Shown here: in pieces, positions 18,767-26,500 of the stretch
Position numbering within the stretch: the first letter of the stretch is position 1
Layout of the letters: each line of letters starts with the position of its first letter
From: Spirochaetota bacterium
Lineage (GTDB): Bacteria; Spirochaetota; UBA4802; JAFGJZ01
Reading direction: 5' to 3'
NCBI GenBank assembly: GCA_029554345.1
Contig: JAKPJF010000113.1
Location: forward strand, 1 to 64,000
DNA length: 64,000 nucleotides
The notes under the pieces: generated by a model
The model's input: the letters and a program-made list of their open reading frames with translations, nothing else
Told to the model about the DNA's origin: nothing
The model's database searches: none
Made by a program: the position numbers and the translations under genes

Positions 18767-19342
18767 TCAAATCCGATTTCTTTTGATGCAAATAAAGAAT
18801 GAAGCAGAATGAAAGACAATTAAAAACATCAGAATCGTTTCTTTAGAGAAAGGAATTGCTTTAACAGAGAATGTTGACTTGTCATCAGATTCAATTTTTT
18901 CATCGAATAAATTTGAATGCAAAGACAGCGATATTTCATGCTTTTTGCCGTTTATCTGTTTCTCATCTGTAATCCTGTTGAACCTGACGTCAATGATCGA
19001 AAAGAACAGAAGACAAATTAGAACAGCCAGCGTTGAAAAAAAAGTAAAACGCGCGGCATTTCCTACTATGTAGCTTTCACGTTCATCCCTTTCTTTTACT
19101 CTGAGAATTTTTTTTAATAGTCTATTTCTCAGTTCTGATGAAAAAACTAAAGCGATTACAAAATATGTAAGCAGAATAAACCATAATAGAATATTTAAGG
19201 AAAGAATTTCCCTTAAGACTACTGCCGGGAAAAAACCTGATATTTCCGCCTGTGATTGAATGTTGCCCCAGATGACGATTCCGATAACTGCCGGGAATGA
19301 GAAAAGCAGATATTTTGAAATAATTCTGTTGAATTTAATCAT
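18767..19342 (-). CDS. four-helix membrane protein, DUF2178-like, partner of XRE regulator
   Basis: A 191-residue inner-membrane protein with four predicted hydrophobic segments (about residues 10-28, 48-68, 100-118 and 165-185). Between helices 2 and 3 is VKERDERESYIVGNAARFTFF, which resembles the KDER-E-Y-I-G-A-R segment of DUF2178-type proteins commonly encoded after small XRE regulators. The start overlaps the stop of the regulator by four bases (ATGA), so the two are translationally coupled. Function is unknown; related pairs are often treated as regulator plus membrane modulator. Confidence 0.65.
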   Translation of the reverse strand: MIKFNRIISKYLLFSFPAVIGIVIWGNIQSQAEISGFFPAVVLREILSLNILLWFILLTYFVIALVFSSELRNRLLKKILRVKERDERESYIVGNAARFTFFSTLAVLICLLFFSIIDVRFNRITDEKQINGKKHEISLSLHSNLFDEKIESDDKSTFSVKAIPFSKETILMFLIVFHSASFFICIKRNRI

Positions 19343-19566
19343 TGAGAGTCCTCCGAATAAGAGAAAATTGATTCGATATTGCTTGAAAAATATTGTGATA
19401 ACTTGAACGCGAGTTCAAGCGACGGATTGTAGTTTCCTTTTTCAATGGAAACGATAGTTCCTCTGGTAACTCCGACTGCATCGGCGAGTTCCTGCTGAGT
19501 TATCCGTTTTTCGGCGCGCAGAACATGAAGTCTGCTGTATAATTTAAAGCTTTTATTTTGTTTCAA
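19339..19566 (-). CDS. small XRE/Cro-type HTH transcriptional regulator
   Basis: A 75-residue protein that is almost entirely a helix-turn-helix domain (LRAEKRITQQELADAVGVTRGTIVSIEKGNYNPSLELAFKLSQYF). It resembles single-domain regulators that control themselves and an adjacent membrane protein. The start is a TTG supported by GAGG a few bases upstream; no ATG is available earlier in the domain. The upstream DNA carries a perfect 17-bp inverted repeat, a probable autoregulatory operator. Confidence 0.85.
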   Translation of the reverse strand: MKQNKSFKLYSRLHVLRAEKRITQQELADAVGVTRGTIVSIEKGNYNPSLELAFKLSQYFSSNIESIFSYSEDSQ

Positions 19567-19588
19567 AAAAAAACCTCGTGTATGTTAT

Positions 19589-19628
19589 ACTTGACAATAT
19601 GTATAACGCACTATACATATTGTCAAGT
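19589..19628. promoter_or_regulatory. perfect inverted repeat upstream of XRE gene (operator/promoter)
   Basis: Arms ACTTGACAATATGTATA (19589-19605) and its exact complement (19612-19628) flank a six-base spacer. Each arm carries a TTGACA box facing inward, so a symmetric pair of promoter elements is built into the palindrome. On the minus strand TTGACA is followed after 15-17 bases by TATACA/TACATA, upstream of the XRE start. Probable binding site for the XRE product. Confidence 0.7.
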
Positions 19629-19667
19629 AAATAAAACATCTGAAAGTTTTTTTGCAACGTTGGCTGA

Positions 19668-20672
19668 CTATAGACTAATATTGAAGAATTTGACGGCATT
19701 CTCAAATAATATTTTGTTTAAATCCTTTTCCGTCAGTCCGGTTTTCATTAACGTTTCAACCATAAAGGAAGCTTTTACAAAAGGAGAATCGCTTCCGAAC
19801 ATCATTCTGCCGATTCCGTTCATTTTATTGATGGAAAATGAAATATTTTCCGGTGAGAAATTATTGCAGTCTGTGTATATTTTTTCGAGATATTCTCCGG
19901 GCGTTTTATTGATCTTAGCGGAAAAGAATTCCGGAAAACGGGATGTCTGAATATCGATTCTTTCAACAAGGTACGGCAGTAATGACCATACATGAGGGCA
20001 TAATATTTTCAGATCCGGAAATTTATCAAGCATGCCGCTCAGAATCAGTTTGATAATGCAAATCGCGTCATCAAACCAGTATCCCATCAATGCGCCTGTA
20101 TTATAATTACTGTAATCCTTATTAACTGGCGATCCGGGATGAAGAATGAGGGGCTTATTTCTTTTTTCAAGAATCTCATATACGGGATAAAACTCTTCTC
20201 CTTCAATTCCTTTTCCTCTTACATAAGGAAACATCTGAAGCCCTGCAAAATTCAGTTCATCAAAGCATCTTGATAATTCAGGTATTGATTTTCTCATGTC
20301 AGAAAATCCAAGACTTGCAATTCCTGAAAAGCGGTCAGGAAACGCTGTAACTATTTCGGCGATTCCGTCATTTGCAATGACGGCAAGTTCATCGGAGTCA
20401 TTGCCGTACGCACATTCCGGTCCCGGAGGACTCAGGCTCAACAGAGTCAAAGAAATTCCCGCTTCATCCATTTCTCTTAGTTTCGCTTTGATATTGACGG
20501 CGCTTTTTTTTGTATGATACGGAAGTTTATCATGCACTGCACCGTGTATTATTATTTTCTCAGCATCAAACTTTTCTACAATCGGATACTCGTTACGTTC
20601 GGAAACCGCTTTAATCCATTTTTCTGGAAGAAAATGCGACTGAACATCTATTATGTCGATATATTTGCCCAT
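19668..20672 (-). CDS. amidohydrolase-2 family metal-dependent hydrolase or decarboxylase
   Basis: A 334-residue TIM-barrel protein of the ACMSD/amidohydrolase_2 family. Metal-site positions: strand 1 DVQSHFLP (first ligand His replaced by Gln), strand 5 LILHPGSP, strand 6 CPHVWSLLPY, strand 8 FGSDSPF. The family includes hydrolases and decarboxylases of aromatic acids. Decarboxylases such as gamma-resorcylate decarboxylase also lack the first His (using Glu), so a decarboxylase-like role is possible. Substrate unknown. GGGA lies before the ATG. It ends about 100 bases from the XRE start and follows the membrane protein gene by 11 bases. Confidence 0.8.
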   Translation of the reverse strand: MGKYIDIIDVQSHFLPEKWIKAVSERNEYPIVEKFDAEKIIIHGAVHDKLPYHTKKSAVNIKAKLREMDEAGISLTLLSLSPPGPECAYGNDSDELAVIANDGIAEIVTAFPDRFSGIASLGFSDMRKSIPELSRCFDELNFAGLQMFPYVRGKGIEGEEFYPVYEILEKRNKPLILHPGSPVNKDYSNYNTGALMGYWFDDAICIIKLILSGMLDKFPDLKILCPHVWSLLPYLVERIDIQTSRFPEFFSAKINKTPGEYLEKIYTDCNNFSPENISFSINKMNGIGRMMFGSDSPFVKASFMVETLMKTGLTEKDLNKILFENAVKFFNISL

Positions 20673-20683
20673 AAATTCCCTGC

Positions 20684-21394
20684 TTAGATCACTTTTTTTG
20701 TTTTTAAAGATTTATAGAGAAGAATTATCCCGGAAGAGAGAAGCCAGAGCGCGAGAAGTTTTGCTCCTGTCCGGTTAAAGATGAATGCGAACTTAAATCC
20801 GAATTGTTCTAGATTTCCGATTATAATTACAGCAGCTATTATGAAACCTAAGTAAGCCGTCCATTTCGGTAGAACATCAGTCTTTCTGATTGATAAACCG
20901 AAAAAGATGAACATCAGAGATGTGAAAGTGAACTGCACGTGTTCAGCTATTGAATCTCCGATGTATGTGTTCATTGATTTAAAGATCAATTCAATTGTTT
21001 CTGCATTGTATAAACCTGAGTGTCTCATTTCCGCAAGGCGCGGAAAAAGAAAACTGTAACGGACTATTCCCGCGTATAGAAGAATTCCGGCTGTGATTCC
21101 GCAGATTTTTCCGAGTGATGAAAATATTTCTTCTCCCGAATTATTGAGAGTTTTTCCAAAAGACGCAGCAAATAGAGTAAGGCATAATCCTGCTCCTCCT
21201 ACGCCGAAATAATATAGATACGGTACTATATGCGATGTGCTGTAAAGCTTTTCTAGAATGGTAGCCGGATCAGCTCTAATTATATCGGGATATCCGAAGA
21301 AGTGTTTAAGAGCGGTTACGCCGGTAATAATAACCGTTCCGCCGAGAACGGCAAGTAATCCGCTCAATCCAAGTAAAAGTTTTTGATTTTTCAT
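20684..21394 (-). CDS. multi-pass membrane protein (DUF4386-like)
   Basis: A 236-residue inner-membrane protein with about six or seven hydrophobic helices, including one at residues 5-28, one at 58-78, one at 95-115, and a C-terminal helix ending in LYKSLKTKKVI. It resembles DUF4386 proteins in length and helix spacing, but I do not see a decisive motif. GGAG precedes the ATG. Its upstream DNA holds a copy of the same 20-base site found before the MarR gene, so it is probably under MarR control together with the amidohydrolase 11 bases downstream. Confidence 0.6.
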   Translation of the reverse strand: MKNQKLLLGLSGLLAVLGGTVIITGVTALKHFFGYPDIIRADPATILEKLYSTSHIVPYLYYFGVGGAGLCLTLFAASFGKTLNNSGEEIFSSLGKICGITAGILLYAGIVRYSFLFPRLAEMRHSGLYNAETIELIFKSMNTYIGDSIAEHVQFTFTSLMFIFFGLSIRKTDVLPKWTAYLGFIIAAVIIIGNLEQFGFKFAFIFNRTGAKLLALWLLSSGIILLYKSLKTKKVI

Positions 21395-21411
21395 GTTATC
21401 TCCTTTTAGTA

Positions 21412-21431
21412 AGTATAGATGCTAAACAAAA
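21412..21431. promoter_or_regulatory. MarR-type operator copy 1
   Basis: AGTATAGATGCTAAACAAAA, centred on the partial palindrome TAG-ATG-CTA. It matches 19 of 20 bases with the site at 21889-21908 and lies 18 bases before the start of the membrane protein gene. Confidence 0.65.
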
Positions 21432-21439
21432 TGCTAAAA

Positions 21440-21880
21440 TTATTCATTAATGAAATCAGTCATAATATCAATAATTGAAGTAAGGCGTTTTATATCTTCC
21501 GGTTTGAGATTTCCTGTTTCAGTCAGAATTTTATTCTTGAGAGTGTTTTCTTTTATCTTATGAAAATCAAAAACATCTTTTCCTTTAATCGTCAGGTTCA
21601 ATTCGAGAGTTTTTGCGTCGTGACTGCTCGGAGTTTTTTTGATAAGATTTTTATTAAACAGTTTGGACGTAATCTGCGAAACAGCTCCTTTTGTCACATT
21701 CATTTTAGTTGTAATGGCGGACGATGTTATACCGGGATTTTTTCCTATTATTTCAAGGATGTGCACTTCCGATCTGAAGAGTAAAACTCCGGCATAATCT
21801 GAGGGTAAATTGTTCCCTGCAGTCAGTGAATGAATCAGTCTTTTGAAAGCATCAGACATTTTATCGAGATCATTGTTCAT
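21440..21880 (-). CDS. MarR-family transcriptional regulator
   Basis: A 146-residue winged-helix regulator. The HTH is ILEIIGKNPGITSSAITTKMNVTKGAVSQITSKLFNKNLI (about residues 53-92), followed by the wing with KTPSSHDAKTLELNLTIKGKDVF, and C-terminal dimerisation helices. MarR proteins are usually repressors released by small aromatic ligands or oxidants. Near-identical sites upstream of this gene and of the next gene suggest autoregulation and control of the membrane protein/amidohydrolase pair. An aromatic acid substrate for that amidohydrolase would be consistent, but this is inference. Confidence 0.85.
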   Translation of the reverse strand: MNNDLDKMSDAFKRLIHSLTAGNNLPSDYAGVLLFRSEVHILEIIGKNPGITSSAITTKMNVTKGAVSQITSKLFNKNLIKKTPSSHDAKTLELNLTIKGKDVFDFHKIKENTLKNKILTETGNLKPEDIKRLTSIIDIMTDFINE

Positions 21881-21888
21881 GTGCTAAT

Positions 21889-21908
21889 AGTATAGAAGCT
21901 AAACAAAA
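21889..21908. promoter_or_regulatory. MarR-type operator copy 2
   Basis: AGTATAGAAGCTAAACAAAA, differing by one base from the site at 21412-21431. It lies nine bases before the marR start codon on the minus strand, in the position expected for autorepression. Confidence 0.65.
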
Positions 21909-22110
21909 CGTCAACTGTTTTCTTTGATTTCTGCCGAAATAGCATGTCTTCCAAATACACTAAATGATGAAATGTCTTGACTTGATTTTTGCCGGGAATA
22001 TATAGAATGAATAATTTTTAATTTCATAAAAAGGTTAGAAATTGATTACCTGTATTATATCTAAGATGTTGTTTAAATGCAATTTTTCTATTTAATTATC
22101 AGGAGGAATT

Positions 22111-23217
22111 ATGAGCGAGAATATTACATGGTGGAGTTTTGATTCCGTTAAAAAATTCATGAAAGACGGATTTATTGCAATAGGTGTTCCTGAAAGTGAT
22201 GCAGAGATATGCGCGGATGTTCTTGTTGCCGCAGATAAAAGAGGCGTTGATTCTCATGGTGTCGGAAGATATAAGCCAATCTATCTTGACCGCATCTGGG
22301 CAGGTACTCAGGAAACGAAGACAAATTTTGAAATAACAAGAGAAACCCCGACGACTGCGGTAATTGACGGGCACAATGGTATGGGTCACGCTATTGCTTA
22401 TAAGGCGATGGCGATGGCAATTGAGAAAGCGAAAAAATTCGGACTTGGCATGACTGTTGTCAGAAATTCAACTCATTACGGAGCCGCATTCTATTATCCG
22501 ATGATGGCAATACAGGAAGGAATGATAGGTCTGACCGGTACAAATGCCCGTCCTTCAATTGCGCCGACCTGGGGAGTAGAACCTATGCTCGGGACCAATC
22601 CTATGACATGGGGGATGCCGACTGATGAAGATTTTCCTTTTATGCTTGATTGCGCGACATCTGTGACCCAGAGGGGAAAGCTTGAAGTATATGAGCGCAT
22701 CGGAAAAGAACTTCCTGAAGGATGGGTAATCGGAGAAGACGGTAATTATAGAACTGACACAAAGCAGGTATTGGTTGATCTTACAAAGGATAAAGCTGCG
22801 CTTACTCCTCTTGGAGGTTTGGGAGAGGATCTCGGCGGTTATAAGGGATACGGTTACGCAACTGTTGTTGAACTTCTTTCAACGGCGCTTTCCCAGGCAA
22901 ATTATCTCAAAATGCTGATGGGAGTAGATGCTGATGGGAAAAAGATTCCGATTCAGCTGGGTCATTTTTTCATGGCTATCGATATAGAAGCTTTTGTTGA
23001 ACTTGATAAATTTAAAAAGCATGCAGGTGATGTTTGCCGGGCACTTAGAAATTCACGGAAGGCTAAAGGTGCTGAAAGAATATATACGGCCGGTGAAAAA
23101 GAACATGAGATATGGCTTTACCGCAAAGATAAGGGTGTTCCTTTTAATGATCCGCTGAAAAAGGATTTCAAGTTTGTTAATGATAAGCTTAATCTTGGTT
23201 ACGATCTTCCCTTTTAG
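22111..23217 (+). CDS. malate/L-lactate dehydrogenase family (Ldh_2) oxidoreductase
   Basis: NAD(P)-dependent 2-hydroxyacid dehydrogenase of the sulfolactate/ureidoglycolate/malate family, distinct from classical Rossmann LDH. The 368 residues carry VDSHGVGRYKPIY near residue 47, the NSTHYGAAFYYP motif with the catalytic His (about 116-127), GTNPMTWGMPT, and the GGYKGYG glycine-rich stretch. Substrate could be malate, lactate, ureidoglycolate or sulfolactate; the sequence does not decide. A strong AGGAGG precedes the ATG. Confidence 0.9.
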   Translation: MSENITWWSFDSVKKFMKDGFIAIGVPESDAEICADVLVAADKRGVDSHGVGRYKPIYLDRIWAGTQETKTNFEITRETPTTAVIDGHNGMGHAIAYKAMAMAIEKAKKFGLGMTVVRNSTHYGAAFYYPMMAIQEGMIGLTGTNARPSIAPTWGVEPMLGTNPMTWGMPTDEDFPFMLDCATSVTQRGKLEVYERIGKELPEGWVIGEDGNYRTDTKQVLVDLTKDKAALTPLGGLGEDLGGYKGYGYATVVELLSTALSQANYLKMLMGVDADGKKIPIQLGHFFMAIDIEAFVELDKFKKHAGDVCRALRNSRKAKGAERIYTAGEKEHEIWLYRKDKGVPFNDPLKKDFKFVNDKLNLGYDLPF

Positions 23218-23315
23218 GGAAGAAACGTATTCGGGATAATGTGATTTTTGAGGATTATTTTACTTATATTTATCATAATTAGTCCGAAAAAGACAGTGAT
23301 GAGTTTAAATAGATG

Positions 23316-23342
23316 TTGACATGTTATGTCTCATTGTAATAC
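23316..23342 (+). promoter_or_regulatory. possible promoter for the NrdD-tail ORF
   Basis: TTGACA at 23316-23321 and TAATAC at 23337-23342, with a short 15-base spacer. It lies 33 bases before the small ORF at 23376. Confidence 0.35.
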
Positions 23343-23375
23343 TGAACTCATACATTCAATTTCGGGAGTTTATAC

Positions 23376-23543
23376 ATGAACAACAGAAGAGTTCCCGCAG
23401 AAGTCTATTCAAGGGTAGTCGGATATTTTCGTCCGGTAGAACAGTGGAATGACGGTAAAAAAGAAGAATTTAAAGACCGCCGTACTTTTAATCCGGAAGA
23501 GCTCAATGCTAGAGTCCGTGAAGAAAGTCTGGTTAGAATATAA
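23376..23543 (+). CDS. 55-residue orphan C-terminal tail of anaerobic ribonucleotide reductase (NrdD-like)
   Basis: A small protein containing EVYSRVVGYFRPVEQWNDG and then KKEEFKDRRTFN. This is the sequence that follows the zinc-binding and glycyl-radical region in class III ribonucleoside-triphosphate reductases. The cysteines and glycyl-radical loop are absent, so it is only the tail. GGGAG precedes the ATG by a normal distance and a TTGACA box lies upstream, so it appears expressed rather than decayed. It may act with an NrdD encoded elsewhere. Its 3' end overlaps the end of the convergent giant gene by 11 bases. Confidence 0.75.
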   Translation: MNNRRVPAEVYSRVVGYFRPVEQWNDGKKEEFKDRRTFNPEELNARVREESLVRI

Positions 23544-26500
23544 CTATTAGGCTGAAAGATAACTCGTAGCTTATAATTTCTCTATTGACCATTCCGGTTT
23601 CTCTTTCGCGCCATTTCTCCAGAGAACATTTGCCGTTGATGCTTCCCTTGATGTTTTCATGAATATCAAGGAGAAGTTCGGCGGAAAATATGTGACTGTC
23701 GTATCCTTCCGGTTCGGTTTCAAATCTGTAGTCATATCTGTTGAGAGTAAAACCGTATGACAGTTTGAGAATCGGATAACTGTGCAGTGGATAGTACTTG
23801 GAAAAATAGTCGTAAAGAATAAGCAGTCCTGTTGAATATTCGGCATTGAAATTCCAGCTTCTTTCTTTTGAATCAAGTTTAGTTTCGCCTATGTTAGCGT
23901 AATATTTCGCGTCTTCTCCTTCGTCTTTAATATAATCATGCGTTTTTCTATTAATCAGATCGACACCGATTTTTATTCTGTATAAAGAGTCATTTTGTGT
24001 GAGTGAAATTCCGAGTGACGGTGAGTTTTTCTGCTCAAGTACGTTCTGTGTGATGATCATATTTCTTTCATATGAATATCCTGGTTCTAGAGAAAATGAT
24101 GTTTCCTTTTTTACAATTGAACGCTCAGGTTCCTTAAAATTGATTCCGAATAAATCAGCAAGATTTAATCCGATTATTGTTTCCGCTCTGAAATTTACTG
24201 TTTGCTGGGGCAGACCGGATAGATTTTGTCTGTTTATGTTCTGCCAGATAGAAAAATTGTAATCTCCCTTGTAAAAAGAATATTCGGTTGTGTTTGCTAG
24301 ATCAATTGCATCACGTAACGCGATTGAATTGTCATAATCGTCATGATTATCAATTTTGCTGTTAAGTGTTTTCTCGAGAATTTTTCTTCCATTGGAATAG
24401 TTTCCGCTTCCTGTAAAGAATTTCCAAAATGGATATTTGAAGAAATTTGTTCCGATTGAACCTAGTGATTTAAATGATCTGCTGAGACCATAGTCTTCGT
24501 GATATTGGCTGAAATAGCCTTTGAAATTTTCTCCTTCAAAAGGGGAGTTAGTTTCTTCCATGGCAAGAGAACGGTCAAAAGACAAAGTTGCGTTTTTAAG
24601 GAATAATTTCTTGTTTTCATATGGAATTGAAATTTTATTTCCGAACGAAGTAAGAGAGTCTCTGCTTCTCGAATAACGTGAGTACCCGCTGTTTTGATCC
24701 GTAGAATAATCGGAAAAACCTGATTCAGAATAAGTAAAAGAAAAGTTTTGTTCAGGAGAAAAGCCTTTAAAATCTCTTGCGCCGAAATTAAATGAGAAGT
24801 TTTTCTCCCTGGCTTCAAACTTTATATCTTCCGGAGAAGAAAAGAACGGAAAATAATAATAACCATTTACATTATTTCTTAGAGATTGATCTGCAACAGA
24901 AAATCTGTCATAATTGACTATTGAATTGTTTTTCACTTTATTCAGCCAGTTCGCAAATATTAAATCATTGCTGTAAGCAGCTTTAAATGACCCAAGTTCA
25001 TACTGTGATAATTTTTTCTTTTTATCATAATATAATCCGTCAGCGGAAGGGATTGAATTTTGTTCTTCACGGAAACTTGTGTCAAGCACCCCGCCGAAAG
25101 AGAAATTTCCATATTGAGTATCGATATTTTTCTCGGCAATTATACGCGGAGAATGACTTTTGTAAGAGTATTTTTTTTCAGTGATATTTCCGTTTAAAAA
25201 ACTGTCATGATAATTTTCCTTTTTCTCGTATGAATATAGTATGTCAAATTTGGGAGTTTCTTTTTTGGGATTGTAATAGACTGAGCTGAAAGAAAATTTA
25301 TCAGTTTGTGTAGAGCCGCGTTCTGTTTCACTTAATCTTTCGTCAAAAGAGTCAGAATCTGTTTTTCTGCATTGATAAGATACTGCCGAATAAAGAGCCT
25401 GAGTGATTTTTGAAGAAGAAGATATCTCGTAGTAATTTTCCGCAGTTCCATAATCCGTTCTTCCGGCTGAGATAAAATCAGAAGAAGTTTTCTTTTTAAC
25501 GAACTTCAGTGAAAAATCATCAAAATATCCATTGCCGTTTTCATCGGTATAAAGCGGTTCATCAGAATAGATTTCAGTTTCAAAGTAATACGCTGTTCCG
25601 CTGACTTTTTGCGGTGATGAAAGATAAATGTTGTTAATCCATATTTCTCCTGAAGAAGATCCGTTTATAGAAAACCTGACATATTTTATTCTTTTAAAAT
25701 CAGGATATCCGGATATTCCTGTAACAGAGCCGGAATTTAGTTTAAGTTTAATTTCCTGCCATGAGTTTAATCCGGATATGGGTATGTTGTAGAAAAAGTA
25801 ATTTGTTTCATCTAAACCCAGAGATACTGAAAGATAGTCTCCTGGACTGAAAGATCTTGGATTAATAAAGAAGCTTAAGTTTCCGTAAATTGAAAGATTG
25901 TTGCTTTTTATGAAATTTCTGAAAACAGATGCTGAACTTGAAGCTAGAGAATCATAATTTAAGCATAGAGAATTTTCTTCTTCCGCATATATTTCATCAG
26001 AACCGTAATCATAAAACTTTTTCAATAAGGACGGATTGTATTTTTCAAAAGAATCTGAAGAATATTCTGAATCATTGTATTTATTAATATAAGATGATTT
26101 AATTTTAGCTTTGTCGTCATCCGGAGTTTTCCATTTTCCGGAAACAATTTTCAATGAAGATATGTATATCTTGCCTCGGCTGGCAGAAATTTTATTTAAT
26201 CTTATCCGCAGAGCTTGGGGGCTTTTTAATACTTCTCTTTCTCTCGAAGTCAGTAGATCATTGCGAAGATAGAACTTTTCTGTTTTCCAAGAAGTATCTG
26301 CAGAAGAAATTGTCATTACTGTATTTGAAGAACTTGTCATAGCCTTCGCGGACGGAAAAGTAAAATAATCGTTTGCAGTATCCAGGATGCCGTTTAAGTT
26401 AAAGTCTTCAGTAGTTAAAATTCCGTCTCCTCCGGTATCAGCAGAAAGATTTACTCCGGCTCCGACTCTTGTACTGTAGGAAGATGAGGGATTGAATAAA

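Noticed and set aside
23206-23222. Perfect seven-base hairpin CTTCCCT-TTT-AGGGAAG over the dehydrogenase stop
   Set aside because: No T tract on either side, so I do not call it a terminator.
24462-24818. Open frame in another frame of the SprA-like gene
   Set aside because: Shadow of the giant coding sequence; low-complexity and no start signals.
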